Positions 37,598 through 46,838 of a stretch of DNA of 47,288 nt are shown here, one piece after another. The translations under genes and the position numbers were made by a program. Positions within the stretch are counted from its first letter, which is position 1, and each line of letters begins with the position of its first letter. The notes below the pieces were generated by a model that saw only the letters and a program-made list of their open reading frames with translations, searched no databases and was not told the DNA's origin. Location: contig NZ_ARQI01000109.1 in NCBI RefSeq assembly GCF_000384655.1, positions 1 to 47,288 on the forward strand, in the 5' to 3' direction. The DNA comes from Brachyspira innocens ATCC 29796 (GTDB lineage Bacteria > Spirochaetota > Brachyspiria > Brachyspirales > Brachyspiraceae).

Positions 37598-38206
37598 ATG
37601 CGTGGTTCTGCTGTAGCAATAATATTTATAGTAGTAAACATAATAGCAGTAAGTATATTTTTAATAGTATCTACAACATCTATTAAGACTTCTATCTTAA
37701 CAGAAGAGAAATTATCAAGAGAATCTTTAAACACTATTATAGATATATATTATAAAAAAAATATAGCATCTGAGAATTATTATAAAGCAGTATCTGTTAT
37801 ACCCAGAATAGATATATATACGCTTCATTCTTTAAGCAATTATATACAAAGAGTAAAAACCATAGAAGCTGATGCTACACTTATAGAAAAGCCATTAACA
37901 TTTCAGGAATATCAGTATCTTCAGGCCAGAATAACAGAAAATATTGATAAAATTAACTATACAGCAAGAAATTATCCAGTTCTTAGAACAAATCAGAATT
38001 ATATATCAGCATTAAGTGAGATGCGTCCTATAATAGAAGATGAAAAAAAATCTATTTCACTTTATAATGATTATGTTGCAGAATATAACAAATTAACTAC
38101 AACCCCTCCTTCAAGTATAGTAGCTGGAATAATGGGAAAATTTCCTTTTTTAAGATTTGAAACAGGTACCAATATTATAGCACAAACCGCACATATGTTT
38201 CAATAA
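37598..38206 (+). CDS. LemA family membrane protein
   Basis: LemA-type protein of 202 residues. One N-terminal membrane helix (about 5-27) is followed by a helical domain. The C-terminal family signature is recognisable: YPVLRTNQNYISALSEM, then LYNDYVAEYNKL and an Ala-Gly-hydrophobic segment ending FLRFE. The middle part diverges from the usual ENRIAVARRRYN (here EDEKKSISLYN). LemA proteins are common and of uncertain function. AGGAG precedes the ATG. It has its own promoter and no obvious partner such as an HtpX or TPM-domain gene. Confidence 0.75.
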   Translation: MRGSAVAIIFIVVNIIAVSIFLIVSTTSIKTSILTEEKLSRESLNTIIDIYYKKNIASENYYKAVSVIPRIDIYTLHSLSNYIQRVKTIEADATLIEKPLTFQEYQYLQARITENIDKINYTARNYPVLRTNQNYISALSEMRPIIEDEKKSISLYNDYVAEYNKLTTTPPSSIVAGIMGKFPFLRFETGTNIIAQTAHMFQ

Positions 38207-38322
38207 TTATTAATAAAATATAAAAAATATATTTATTGATTATTATTGTATTTGCAAAAAATGTAAGTTTTACTATAATATAGATATAATGCAGAGCAAA
38301 TATATGGAAACATACAAACTTT

Positions 38323-39369
38323 ATGAATATAGACAATATAGAAGATTTGAAAAAACTAAAAAGAGTAACTCAGAAAGAAATAGCAAAAAGACTTGGTATA
38401 AGCAGAACTACGGTTGCTAGGGCTATAAATGGCAGTGAGTTCATTAAAGAAGAAACAAAGTCAAAAATACTTGAATTAGCTTCAAAGCTCAATTACGAAA
38501 AAAATTATATAGGAAGTTCTCTAGCCAATCAAAAAGAGAAGGTTGTTCATTGTTTAGTAGCATATTCTTTTAATGAGTTTTATACCAGTGAAATTATACG
38601 GGGATTAAATACAGTATCGAAAGAGTATTCAATATACAATTATAATCTAAAAATAACAGCTACAGAAATACATTCTCCTGATAAACAGATAGAACTCCTC
38701 AAAAAAATATTAAAAGAAGATGATGATATAGAGGGACTTATAATAACTCCTTTAAATAGAGATGTTATTTATGATATTTTAGAGCCTTATTTTAATAAGA
38801 TAAAAATAATATCTATAGGTACAAGGCTCTCTGAAAGTATTGCCCATGTTGGTCCTAATCATATAAAACAGGGTGCTATGGCGGCAGGTATAGTTTCTAA
38901 TCTGCTTAGAGATGATGAGGGACTTCTTATAATAGATAACGGCGATGATAAAATATCTTCTAGAATGTATTTAGAAGGTTTTTTAGAGAGAATAAAGCAT
39001 ACAAATATAAGTATATTAGGTCCTATACTATGCGGTAATATAGAAGATAGTATTCATACAATTAAAGAAATGTGCGGCAAATATGATATTAAAGGTATTT
39101 ATATAAACAGATATGCTCAGGAAATATACGATATAATAGATAAAAATATATTAAGGGGTAAAAAAATAGTTACGCATGGTATGGCTAACAGTATAAAATC
39201 ATTGATAAAATCTGGTATAATATCATTTACTGTTATGGAAGAGGTATTTATGGAAGGATATGAAGCTGGTAAAATGATGTTTGAAATGATATATAAAAAT
39301 CATATAACTAATAATTGGAAAGTATCTGATTCTAAAGTGATATTTTTTGAGAATTTGAATATTTTATAA
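38323..39369 (+). CDS. LacI-family transcriptional regulator
   Basis: DNA-binding repressor-like protein, 348 residues. The N-terminal helix-turn-helix with hinge reads TQKEIAKRLGISRTTVARAI (16-35), close to the LacI/GalR pattern. The remainder is a periplasmic-binding-protein-like effector domain (IEGLIITPLNRDVIYD, IISIGTRLSESIAHVGPNHI, VMEEVFMEGYEAGKMMFEMI). The first 12 residues are extra relative to most LacI proteins. The ribosome site is weak, so the start is less certain. No sugar transport or catabolic operon adjoins it, so its targets are probably elsewhere. Confidence 0.85.
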   Translation: MNIDNIEDLKKLKRVTQKEIAKRLGISRTTVARAINGSEFIKEETKSKILELASKLNYEKNYIGSSLANQKEKVVHCLVAYSFNEFYTSEIIRGLNTVSKEYSIYNYNLKITATEIHSPDKQIELLKKILKEDDDIEGLIITPLNRDVIYDILEPYFNKIKIISIGTRLSESIAHVGPNHIKQGAMAAGIVSNLLRDDEGLLIIDNGDDKISSRMYLEGFLERIKHTNISILGPILCGNIEDSIHTIKEMCGKYDIKGIYINRYAQEIYDIIDKNILRGKKIVTHGMANSIKSLIKSGIISFTVMEEVFMEGYEAGKMMFEMIYKNHITNNWKVSDSKVIFFENLNIL

Positions 39370-39435
39370 GTTATGTATTTATCTATTTATACATTATGCT
39401 TCTTGTAGGCAGAAAAATTTATTTGATAATTTCAC

Positions 39436-39464
39436 TTGATAAAATTAACATATTATGCTAAAAT
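39436..39464 (+). promoter_or_regulatory. promoter of rplS
   Basis: TTGATA (39436-39441) and TAAAAT (39459-39464) are 17 bp apart with a TGn extended -10 (TG at 39456-39457). Confidence 0.75.
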
Positions 39465-39554
39465 AGCACAACTATATTATATGATGTTATATTTGTTTAT
39501 TTTTTTAAAATTAGAAATTAAATAATATTAATAAATTTATTAGGAGATATAAAA

Positions 39555-39986
39555 ATGGATCAAAAGATAAGACTAGTAGAAGCAAAATATAAAAAAGAAG
39601 CTATTTTGCCTTTTGAAATAGGTGATACAGTAAAAGTATGGGTAAAAATCATAGAAGGCGACAGAGAAAGATTACAGGCTTATGAAGGTACTGTTATTTC
39701 TATACGCGGCAAAGGTATTAATAAAAGTTTTATAGTAAGAAAAATCTCTTACGGAGTAGGTGTTGAGAGAATATTCCTTCTTAATTCTCCTAGAATAGAT
39801 CATGTTGATATTATACGTAAAGCTAAAGTAAGAAGAGCTAAACTTTACTATTTAAGAAAGAAAGTTGGTAAAAAAGCACGCTTAGTAGAAAGATTGGGTG
39901 TTAAAATTCCTAAACATTCAGATTTGATTAAAAATACTGCAGAAGAAAATAAAGCTGAGGAAACTGATTCTTCAAAAGCAGAATAA
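39555..39986 (+). CDS. rplS: 50S ribosomal protein L19
   Basis: 50S protein at the subunit interface, 143 residues. The core has FEIGDTVKVWVKIIEGDRER, FIVRKISYGVGVERIFLLNS and VRRAKLYYLRKKVGKKARL. A 25-residue Glu/Lys/Asp-rich tail follows the normal end. The usual partners rimM and trmD are missing; it stands at the head of a likely two-gene unit with the flavoprotein gene, whose start is 36 bp beyond its stop. Confidence 0.95.
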   Translation: MDQKIRLVEAKYKKEAILPFEIGDTVKVWVKIIEGDRERLQAYEGTVISIRGKGINKSFIVRKISYGVGVERIFLLNSPRIDHVDIIRKAKVRRAKLYYLRKKVGKKARLVERLGVKIPKHSDLIKNTAEENKAEETDSSKAE

Positions 39987-40022
39987 TATTTTTTAATTTT
40001 GTTATTTTTAAGGAGAATTTTT

Positions 40023-40850
40023 ATGGGTTATAAAATAGTTGCCAAAGAGCAATGGTCAGAAAAAGTATTTATGATGAAAGTTGTAGCTCCTGATATAGCT
40101 AAGCATCGTAAAGCAGGTAACTTCATTATTTTTAGATTAGATGAAAAAGGCGAAAGAATACCTCTTACTATAGCCGATGCTGATACAGAAGCTGGAACTA
40201 TTACTATAGTAACTCAAAGTATAGGATATTCTACTTCTAAACTTATGCAGCTTAAAGTGGGTGATGAAATATTAGACGTTATAGGACCTTTAGGTCAGCC
40301 TACTCATATTGAGAAAAAAGATGGTATAGTTTTGGGTGTAGGCGGCGGTGTTGGTATTGCTCCTTTACATCCTATCATGGAAGCTCATCATAAAGCTGGA
40401 AATAAAGTTATATCTATATTAGGTGCCAGAGATAAATCACTTATCATTATGGAAGATATGATGAGGAAAATATCCGATGAAGTACTTATTTGTACTGATA
40501 ATGGAAGCTATGGAGAAAAAGGTGTTGTTACTAACATGATAGAAAGAATCTATGACAGAGGAGATAAAATATCTGAAGTTATAGCTATAGGACCTGCTAT
40601 TATGATGAAATTTGTAACTATACTTACTAAAAAATATAATCTTCCTACAGTTGTTAGTTTGAACCCTATTATGATAGATGGTACTGGTATGTGCGGATGC
40701 TGCAGAGTTAAAGTTGGTGATCAGACTAAATTCGCATGCGTTGAAGGTCCTGAATTTGACGGACATTTAATTGATTTTGATCTTCTTATGAAAAGACAGG
40801 CTATGTACAAAAAAGAAGAGCATGAATGTAATTTGAAATTAGCTAATTAA
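40023..40850 (+). CDS. NfnA-like FAD/[2Fe-2S] flavoprotein subunit
   Basis: Small subunit of the NADH-dependent ferredoxin:NADP+ oxidoreductase / sulfide dehydrogenase family, 275 residues. The FAD domain has GNFIIFRLDEKGERIPLTIAD-type sequence, the NAD(P)-binding part GVGGGVGIAPLHPIMEA, and the C-terminal cluster site MCGCCRVKVG with FACVEGPEFDGHLIDFD. I chose the ATG at 40023, 7 nt after AAGGAG (40010-40015). The larger GltB-like subunit (NfnB/SudA) normally encoded immediately downstream is absent; a terminator follows instead. It may pair with a subunit encoded elsewhere or with a dihydroorotate dehydrogenase (PyrK-like role). Confidence 0.85.
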   Translation: MGYKIVAKEQWSEKVFMMKVVAPDIAKHRKAGNFIIFRLDEKGERIPLTIADADTEAGTITIVTQSIGYSTSKLMQLKVGDEILDVIGPLGQPTHIEKKDGIVLGVGGGVGIAPLHPIMEAHHKAGNKVISILGARDKSLIIMEDMMRKISDEVLICTDNGSYGEKGVVTNMIERIYDRGDKISEVIAIGPAIMMKFVTILTKKYNLPTVVSLNPIMIDGTGMCGCCRVKVGDQTKFACVEGPEFDGHLIDFDLLMKRQAMYKKEEHECNLKLAN

Positions 40851-40878
40851 TTTTATTATTAGTTTATTATTTAATAAT

Positions 40879-40916
40879 AAGTTATAACTTAATTTATATT
40901 AGGTTATAACTTTTTT
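40879..40916 (+). terminator. intrinsic terminator after the NfnA-like gene
   Basis: AAGTTATAAC (40879-40888) pairs with GTTATAACTT (40903-40912), and the T run continues to 40916. Confidence 0.85.
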
Positions 40917-40980
40917 ATTGCATTTTTATAAGTTTTGATATATTATAATAAAGAATTATTAAAATATTGGATAAATAATT

Positions 40981-41370
40981 ATGGATATAAAAATTAAAAC
41001 AAGTATAAACAAGGTTGGGCTTGAACATTTTTCTTGGGACTTCACAGATTTAAATATAAGTGTAAGTATTTATAATGGATATGGTTTTAAAGTTAAATTG
41101 AAAAATATAGATGTACGTATGCTTAATATTAAAAGAAATAATGAATATTTCGGTCATGGAGTTTGTAAAGATACAATAATAGTTCCTGCCAAAAGTTATT
41201 ATAATTTTACACTTAATACAACTTTATTTAATAATGAGATGTCAAAATTTTTTTGGGGCAGTGTATTTTCTTTTGATTCTAGATTTGAAGCTGATATAAG
41301 CTGTAATGTATATTTACTATCTATAATTCCTATAAAAGTAAAAATGAGAGATATGATGAAAATTATATAA
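40981..41370 (+). CDS. small LEA2/WHy-like protein, first of three
   Basis: A 129-residue protein with no signal peptide. The pattern DLNISVSIYNGYGFKVKLKN, then a polar segment, then IIVPAKSYYNFTLNTTLF resembles the LEA2/WHy fold (beta strands, an N-rich turn, then a strand preceded by P-A-x-S). The resemblance is a pattern judgement. It lies 130 bp past the NfnA-like stop and 71 bp before a second protein of similar length and pattern. No ribosome site is strong. Function unknown. Confidence 0.6.
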   Translation: MDIKIKTSINKVGLEHFSWDFTDLNISVSIYNGYGFKVKLKNIDVRMLNIKRNNEYFGHGVCKDTIIVPAKSYYNFTLNTTLFNNEMSKFFWGSVFSFDSRFEADISCNVYLLSIIPIKVKMRDMMKII

Positions 41371-41441
41371 TAATATTAACTTTACAAATATTGTTTTATG
41401 TTTCGGTGTTAATAAAAAAATATTTTATTTAGGGTATAATT

Positions 41442-41852
41442 GTGAAATTACCAGTACATATATTAGAATGGAATATTAAGAAAAAGAATTTTGAGTGGGA
41501 CAAAACACATTTAGAAGTACTTCTTTATGTGAAAAATAAATATATCGTTCCCATTTCAGCAGAAAATTTGAATATTCATCTTATAAGTAAAAAAAATAAA
41601 ATATTAGTTAAGGCATCTATTAATAATATAAAAATATCAGCGTTAGGTACTGAGAATATCATTATAAATGTGTTAATAGAAAATAAAGAAACTGCTGAGT
41701 TTATATATGATTTTTTTAACTTAAAAAAGTCTTTTGTTACATTAAAAATGTTAAGCGGAAAGGTAAAAATATTTTCTATATTAAAGATAAATCTTGCTAA
41801 TAAAACAAAAGATTTGGATGTTTTTAATCTTATAAAATCATTATCTAAATAA
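41442..41852 (+). CDS. small LEA2/WHy-like protein, second of three
   Basis: A 136-residue protein without a signal peptide. FEWDKTHLEVLLYVKNKYIV, followed by PISAENLNIHLISKKNK and ISALGTENIIINVLIE, follows the same strand order as the preceding protein (which has FSWDFTDLNISVSIYN), so they look like paralogues. The start is GTG at 41442, 8 nt after AGGG. I do not recognise a more specific family. Confidence 0.6.
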   Translation: MKLPVHILEWNIKKKNFEWDKTHLEVLLYVKNKYIVPISAENLNIHLISKKNKILVKASINNIKISALGTENIIINVLIENKETAEFIYDFFNLKKSFVTLKMLSGKVKIFSILKINLANKTKDLDVFNLIKSLSK

Positions 41853-42185
41853 ATACTATACTTCTATCAAAACTATTTTAATAATAATTCTAATAAGCTG
41901 CTGTATTTTTGCAGATGTATATAGATGTATTATTATATAATAAATAATATTAAAACAAAATATAAAAAAATCATAATATATTTTAATACCTGAACCGTAT
42001 AAAATACGAAATTGCAGCATTTTAATATATAATTTACAGTGATATATACTTGGTTATTTAATTGTAAGGTCTATAGTTTTACATAGATACTTCTGATATT
42101 ATCAAACATTTATATCATTCTTAAAAATATTACTATTTATATTTATATTTGTTTTATAAACATAATATATAAAAAGGTATGATCT
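41853..42185. other. A+T-rich gap between two WHy-like genes
   Basis: No gene is visible. There is a short CTGC/GCAG hairpin near 41901-41920 and A+T-rich promoter-like sequence close to the 42186 start, but no motif that I would call with confidence. Confidence 0.5.
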
Positions 42186-42677
42186 ATGGTAAAAAATACA
42201 GTATATTTTGCATTAATATTGAGTATAATGTTTTTTGCATCATCTTGCGAAACATTACAGAAGTCAGCAACAGAAATTACAAGAAGCTATATAGAGGAGC
42301 ATAAACCAGATATAAAAATAAAAAAATCCTCTATTTCCGAAGTTAAATTAACGGATATGACTTTAACTACACTTGTAGAAATAAAAAATAATCTTCCTCT
42401 TGAGGTTCCAATAGATAAAGTTCAGATAGATTTAGTTAATACATCTGGTAAAACATTTGCAACAGCAAATTCAGTAGAAACCTTAATAATACCAGCGAAT
42501 GAGGCTAGAGAAGTCAATATTGATTTTAATGCTAAATATTTAGATGTATTTACTACAGCATTTAGTGCCGTAAAAAGTAAAAGTTTTAAATGTACTGCTA
42601 AAACCACTTTAACATTTACAATATACGGAATGTCATTTAATTTCCCTTATGATAAAGAAATAACATTTGTAGAATAA
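42186..42677 (+). CDS. WHy/LEA2-domain lipoprotein, third of three
   Basis: A 163-residue lipoprotein: the signal ends FASSC (Cys21). The rest reads as a clear WHy-type domain: ISEVKLTDMTLTTLVEIKNN, PLEVPIDKVQIDLVNTSGK, then TLIIPANEAREVNIDF. These give the N-[NL]-P-[LI]-x-[VI]-P pattern, the mid-domain G-K-T-F turn and the I-P-A-N-E edge. Bacterial WHy proteins have been linked to desiccation and cold protection of proteins, but the role here is unknown. It is the most typical member of the three and the only exported one. Confidence 0.75.
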   Translation: MVKNTVYFALILSIMFFASSCETLQKSATEITRSYIEEHKPDIKIKKSSISEVKLTDMTLTTLVEIKNNLPLEVPIDKVQIDLVNTSGKTFATANSVETLIIPANEAREVNIDFNAKYLDVFTTAFSAVKSKSFKCTAKTTLTFTIYGMSFNFPYDKEITFVE

Positions 42678-42842
42678 ATTTTGTAGAATATACTGGAATG
42701 ATTTCATTTTGTCAACTAATGCACTTTATATAGAATTAATTAACTATTTTCCGCACAAAAAAGTTAATAAAGATGTAATTGATAGAACTTTATATTTTAA
42801 ATATATGTATTAAATGTATGGTAATATCTGAAATTTAGGCTA

Positions 42843-42925
42843 CACCTAAAGGTGGACTTCGTCAATGCAGTCTTTTTGCTTCTTTGGGTCACCAAAAGAA
42901 GTGGGGGGCGGGGGCTAGTCCCCGC
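42843..42925. repeat. GC-rich triple-hairpin element
   Basis: Three palindromes lie in a row. CACCT/AGGTG is at 42843-42854. CTTCTTTGGG (42879-42888) pairs with CCAAAAGAAG (42892-42901) with one mismatch and a 3-nt loop. GCGGGG (42908-42913) pairs with CCCCGC (42920-42925). The G-runs (GTGGGGGGCGGGGGC) stand out sharply from the A+T-rich surroundings. No coding frame fits. Confidence 0.75.
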
Positions 42926-42978
42926 AATTATAAAAAAATAGTTTTAAAACAAGTATAATAAATTTTGTAAATAAATAA

Positions 42979-43008
42979 CAAAAAAGAGTGCTATTTTTTA
43001 GCACTCTT
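42979..43008 (-). terminator. intrinsic terminator of the arg operon
   Basis: On the minus strand, AAGAGTGCTA (43008-42999) pairs with TAGCACTCTT (42993-42984) around a 5-nt loop and is followed by more T, about 30 bp after the argH stop. Confidence 0.9.
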
Positions 43009-43037
43009 ATTTATATTTGTTAATATAATTAATTTTT

Positions 43038-44429
43038 TTAGCTCATTTTTTTGTTATCAAGCCAATTTTCATTGATTTTTATTACTTCCATAACAGCATT
43101 TTCATTAGGGCTGCCCAACATATTTTTATTAGCAATCTGTGCTTCTGGAGTTATAAAAGAATATATATCATCTTCAAATAGACTGCATTCTTTTTTATAC
43201 TCTTCTATATTTAGAGAAGAAAGATTTTTGTTATTATTAATGCAGTATACAACAAGCCTTCCAGATATACCATGAGCATCTCTGAAAGGAATACCTTTTC
43301 TTACAAGATAATCAGCGACCTCTGTAGCATTCAAAAATCCTTCATTAACAGAATTAAGCATATTTTCTTTATTAATCTTCATAGTTTTTAATACATTAGG
43401 AAGTATAGATAAACAGTTTTCAACATTTTTTAAAGAGTCAAATATTCCCTCTTTATCCTCCTGCATATCTTTATTGTATGCCAAAGGTAGAGATTTCATT
43501 ACTGTTAGTATAGAAAATAAGTTTCCATATACTCTTCCAGTTTTTCCTCGAATAAGTTCAAGTATATCTGGGTTTTTCTTTTGAGGCATAAGGCTGGAAC
43601 CTGTTGTAAACTCATCATCAAACTCTATAAACTTAAACTCAGAAGTGGAATATAAAATAAGCTCTTCAGAAAATCGGCTTAAATGCATCATAATTATTGA
43701 TAAATCAGCTTCAGTTTCAATAACAAAATCTCTGTCAGATACAGCGTCCAAAGAGTTGAGCATTACATTTTTGAAGTTTAATGTTTCAGCAGTTTTTTTA
43801 TTGTCTATATTGTAAGTAGAACATGCCAAAGCACCAGCTCCAAGAGGCATTATATCTATACGTTTATAAGTGTCATTTAATCTTTCAAAATCCCTTTTAA
43901 ACATCTCTACATAAGCCCCTAAATAATGTGCAAATGTAATAACCTGTGCCCTTTGAAGATGAGTATAGCCGCTCATATATGTTTTTGTGTTTTCTTTTTG
44001 AATGCTTATTAAAACAGAAATTAAATTTAGTATAAGAGATTTTATATTTTCTGTTTCGTTTTTTAAATACATTCTAAGGTCAAGGGCTACCTGATCATTT
44101 CTGCTTCTTCCAGTATGTACTTTTTTACCAACTTCGCCTACTTTTTCTATAAGCCATTTCTCTATCTGAGTATGTATATCTTCAAGTTCAAAATCAAATT
44201 GAAGTTTATTATTTTCTATTTCTTCTAAAATTTGTTTTAAGCCGTTTATTATAGTTACGCTTTCATCAAGAGGTATAATAGAGCATTCGCCAAGCATTTT
44301 TGCATGTGCTATGCTTCCTAATATATCCTCTTTATACATCTTACAGTCAAAAGATAATGATGAATTAAAATCATTAGCTTCTTTATTAAGAGCTTTTGAA
44401 AAACGTCCCCCCCATAATTTTTCTTTCAT
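43038..44429 (-). CDS. argH: argininosuccinate lyase
   Basis: Last step of arginine synthesis: argininosuccinate to arginine plus fumarate, in the cytoplasm. It has 463 residues, normal length. The start MKEKLWGGRFSK, the catalytic region SGYTHLQRAQVITFAHY, and the superfamily signature GSSLMPQKKNPD are intact. It begins 7 bp after the argG stop, so it is probably read by coupling, since no good ribosome site precedes its ATG. Terminator follows. Confidence 0.96.
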   Translation of the reverse strand: MKEKLWGGRFSKALNKEANDFNSSLSFDCKMYKEDILGSIAHAKMLGECSIIPLDESVTIINGLKQILEEIENNKLQFDFELEDIHTQIEKWLIEKVGEVGKKVHTGRSRNDQVALDLRMYLKNETENIKSLILNLISVLISIQKENTKTYMSGYTHLQRAQVITFAHYLGAYVEMFKRDFERLNDTYKRIDIMPLGAGALACSTYNIDNKKTAETLNFKNVMLNSLDAVSDRDFVIETEADLSIIMMHLSRFSEELILYSTSEFKFIEFDDEFTTGSSLMPQKKNPDILELIRGKTGRVYGNLFSILTVMKSLPLAYNKDMQEDKEGIFDSLKNVENCLSILPNVLKTMKINKENMLNSVNEGFLNATEVADYLVRKGIPFRDAHGISGRLVVYCINNNKNLSSLNIEEYKKECSLFEDDIYSFITPEAQIANKNMLGSPNENAVMEVIKINENWLDNKKMS

Positions 44430-44436
44430 AAACTAA

Positions 44437-45657
44437 TTATTTAACCCCATTTATTTTATTTTGTTCTTTCATTAAGGCATTAACTTTCAAAGGAAGTCCG
44501 TATAATGTTATAAAGCCTTCAGCATCTTTGTGATTGTATAATTCGCCTGTAGTAAAGCTAGCCAAACTCTGATTATAAAGAGAATAAGGAGAAGAAGCTC
44601 CTGCAGGTATAATATTGCCTTTATATAGTTTTAATTTTACTTTTCCAGTTACAGTTTCCTGAGTTTTATCAACAAAAGCACTCAAAGCCTCACGAAGAGG
44701 AGTAAACCATCTTCCGCTATATACAAGGTCTGTTAATTTGTTTGCAACTATAGCTTTGAATGATAAAGTTTCTCTGTCTAAGCATAGATGTTCAAGCTCT
44801 CTATGTGCAGCATAAAGAATAGTTCCGCCCGGAGTTTCATAAACACCTCTTGATTTTATACCTACTACGCGGTTTTCTACCAAATCAACTATACCTACTG
44901 CATGTTTTCCGCCTATTTCATTTAAATATTTTACCAAATCAGCAGGGGCAAACTCTTTCCCGTCTGCTTTAACTGGTATTCCTTTTTCAAACTCTAATTC
45001 TACAAATTGTGCCTCATTAGGAGCATTCTCAATAGTATTTGATAATTTCAAAAGTTTTTCGTAATTAGGCATATTAGCAGGATCTTCAAGCTCTAATCCT
45101 TCATGTGATAAATGCCAAAGGTTTTTATCTCTGGAATAAGAATCATCTTTTTTCATAGGTACTGGTATATTTCTTTCTTCCAAATATTTTATTTCATCTT
45201 CGCGTGATGATATATCCCATATTCTCCAAGGGGCTATTATTTCAAGATTAGGTGCCAATGCTTTTACTGTTAATTCAAATCTTACTTGGTCATTTCCTTT
45301 TCCTGTAGCTCCATGTGCTATTGCAGAAGCTCCTTCTTTTAATGCTATTTCAACAAGTTTTTTTGCTATTAGAGGACGTGCTGCTGAAGTACCTAAAAGA
45401 TATTTATCCTCATAAACTGCATCAGCTTTTAATATAGGATAAATATAATCTGTAACGAATTCATCTTCACATTTTACTAGATAATATTTTGAAGCTCCTG
45501 TTTTTATAGCTTTCTCTTCTAGTCCGTCTGTTTCTGTTCCCTGACCTACATCCACACATGCAGCAATGATATCATAGTCATAATTTTCTTTAAGCCATGG
45601 TATAATAACTGTAGTGTCTAATCCGCCTGAATAGGCTAGTACTAATTTCTTTTTCAT
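44437..45657 (-). CDS. argG: argininosuccinate synthase
   Basis: ATP-dependent joining of citrulline and aspartate to argininosuccinate, 406 residues. The PP-loop [15 protein letters not shown] near the N terminus, [13 protein letters not shown], and the substrate loop [14 protein letters not shown] are conserved. AAAGGA lies 7-8 nt before the ATG. It is the middle gene of argFGH. Confidence 0.97.
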   Translation of the reverse strand: MKKKLVLAYSGGLDTTVIIPWLKENYDYDIIAACVDVGQGTETDGLEEKAIKTGASKYYLVKCEDEFVTDYIYPILKADAVYEDKYLLGTSAARPLIAKKLVEIALKEGASAIAHGATGKGNDQVRFELTVKALAPNLEIIAPWRIWDISSREDEIKYLEERNIPVPMKKDDSYSRDKNLWHLSHEGLELEDPANMPNYEKLLKLSNTIENAPNEAQFVELEFEKGIPVKADGKEFAPADLVKYLNEIGGKHAVGIVDLVENRVVGIKSRGVYETPGGTILYAAHRELEHLCLDRETLSFKAIVANKLTDLVYSGRWFTPLREALSAFVDKTQETVTGKVKLKLYKGNIIPAGASSPYSLYNQSLASFTTGELYNHKDAEGFITLYGLPLKVNALMKEQNKINGVK

Positions 45658-45730
45658 AGTTAATTTCCTTTTTTATTAAATAAAATATTTATAAAATTTT
45701 TTAAATTATAATATTTTCTATTATTTTTTA

Positions 45731-46681
45731 TTATTCTTTTATTATGCTGCTCATTATAGCCATTTGGGCATGCATTCTGTTTTCAGCTTCAGTATAAATA
45801 TATTCAGAGTTTATCTTAAATATATCTTCATTTATCTCTTCGCCTTTATGAGCAGGAAGACAATGAAGTGCTATAGCATTTTTATCTGCAAGAGAAAATA
45901 ATTCTTTAGTGAGTGTAAAACCCTTAAAATCATTAAATCTCTTTTCCTTTTCTTTTTCTTTTCCCATAGAAGCCCATACATCAGTGTATACTATATTAGA
46001 ACCTTCTACTGCTTTTTTTACATCATTAATAATATCAACAGTGCATCCATTTTCTTTTGCATAATTTTTGGCTAGTTCTGTGATTTTTGAATCAGGTTCA
46101 TAGCCTTTTGGAGTTGCTGCTTTTATATTAAGCCCAAGCATAGAACAGCCTATTAAAAGACTATTGCATACATTATTACCGTCTCCTATAAATGAAAGAG
46201 TTAAGCCTTTTAGCTTTCCAAAATGTTCTTTGATGGTAAATAAATCGCCCATAATTTGGCAAGGGTGCGAAAGATCTGTCAATGCATTTATAACTGGTAC
46301 TTTTGAATATTTAGCGAAATCTTCTACATCGCTATGAGCAAATGTTCTTATCATAATTAAATCGCAGTATCTTGAAATAACATTTGAACTGTCTTCAATA
46401 CTTTCTCTCTCTCCAAGTATAATTTCATCTTGTTTTAATACAAAAGCATCTCCGCCCAATTTTTTCATTCCTATTTCAAAGCTTAAACGTGTTCTTAAAC
46501 TAGGTTTTGAAAAATACATTACCATAGTTTTATTTTTCATTATATTTATTTCTTCATTATTTTTTATTTTTGCTTTAAGTTCAAAAGTATAATCAATTAA
46601 TGCTGATAACTCTTCAGGTGTGAAATCTTCTAAATTGATAAAATGTCTTCCAGATAAATTTACTTTTTTTGTACTATTCAT
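45731..46681 (-). CDS. argF: ornithine carbamoyltransferase
   Basis: Forms citrulline from ornithine and carbamoyl phosphate, 316 residues. Motifs: SLRTR (61-65) and HPCQ (139-142) for carbamoyl phosphate, the ornithine loop DVWASMG, and HCLP (273-276). I chose the ATG at 46681, which has GGG 8 nt upstream and a leader of about 40 nt. An in-frame ATG at 46711 has no ribosome site and would lie about 10 nt from the predicted transcription start. OTC, rather than aspartate transcarbamoylase, is indicated by the SMG loop and the argG-argH neighbours. Confidence 0.94.
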   Translation of the reverse strand: MNSTKKVNLSGRHFINLEDFTPEELSALIDYTFELKAKIKNNEEINIMKNKTMVMYFSKPSLRTRLSFEIGMKKLGGDAFVLKQDEIILGERESIEDSSNVISRYCDLIMIRTFAHSDVEDFAKYSKVPVINALTDLSHPCQIMGDLFTIKEHFGKLKGLTLSFIGDGNNVCNSLLIGCSMLGLNIKAATPKGYEPDSKITELAKNYAKENGCTVDIINDVKKAVEGSNIVYTDVWASMGKEKEKEKRFNDFKGFTLTKELFSLADKNAIALHCLPAHKGEEINEDIFKINSEYIYTEAENRMHAQMAIMSSIIKE

Positions 46682-46727
46682 AATTTTTACCCATAAATAA
46701 AATTTAAACATTATTTTTTTAAGTAAT

Positions 46728-46755
46728 ACTATATACCGTTTTTGTAATATTGCAA
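46728..46755 (-). promoter_or_regulatory. promoter of argFGH
   Basis: On the minus strand, TTGCAA (46755-46750) and TATAGT (46733-46728) are 16 bp apart. No convincing pair of ARG boxes is visible over it. Confidence 0.5.
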
Positions 46756-46809
46756 TAATTTATGAGTAAAAAATAATATAGTTGTTTTGACAAAATATAA
46801 TTGTTTAAG

Positions 46810-46829
46810 TATATACTGAAAATTTTTAA
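46810..46829 (+). repeat. 20-bp direct repeat, copy 1
   Basis: TATATACTGAAAATTTTTAA occurs here and, unchanged, at 47046-47065. The similarity loosely continues on both sides (AATATAGTT upstream, T-rich then TTAAC or TTTAAC downstream). Confidence 0.85.
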
Positions 46830-46838
46830 GTTTGTTAA

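Larger units (their letters stand above)
42678..43037. other. intergenic region with GC-rich palindromes downstream of argH
   Basis: It separates the convergent WHy lipoprotein and argH genes. It contains the triple-hairpin element at 42843-42925 and the argH terminator at 42979-43008. The remainder (42678-42840) is A+T-rich and I see nothing in it. Confidence 0.7.

Noticed and set aside
46682-46711. Longer argF start (10 extra residues)
   Set aside because: No ribosome site, and it is almost on top of the predicted transcription start.
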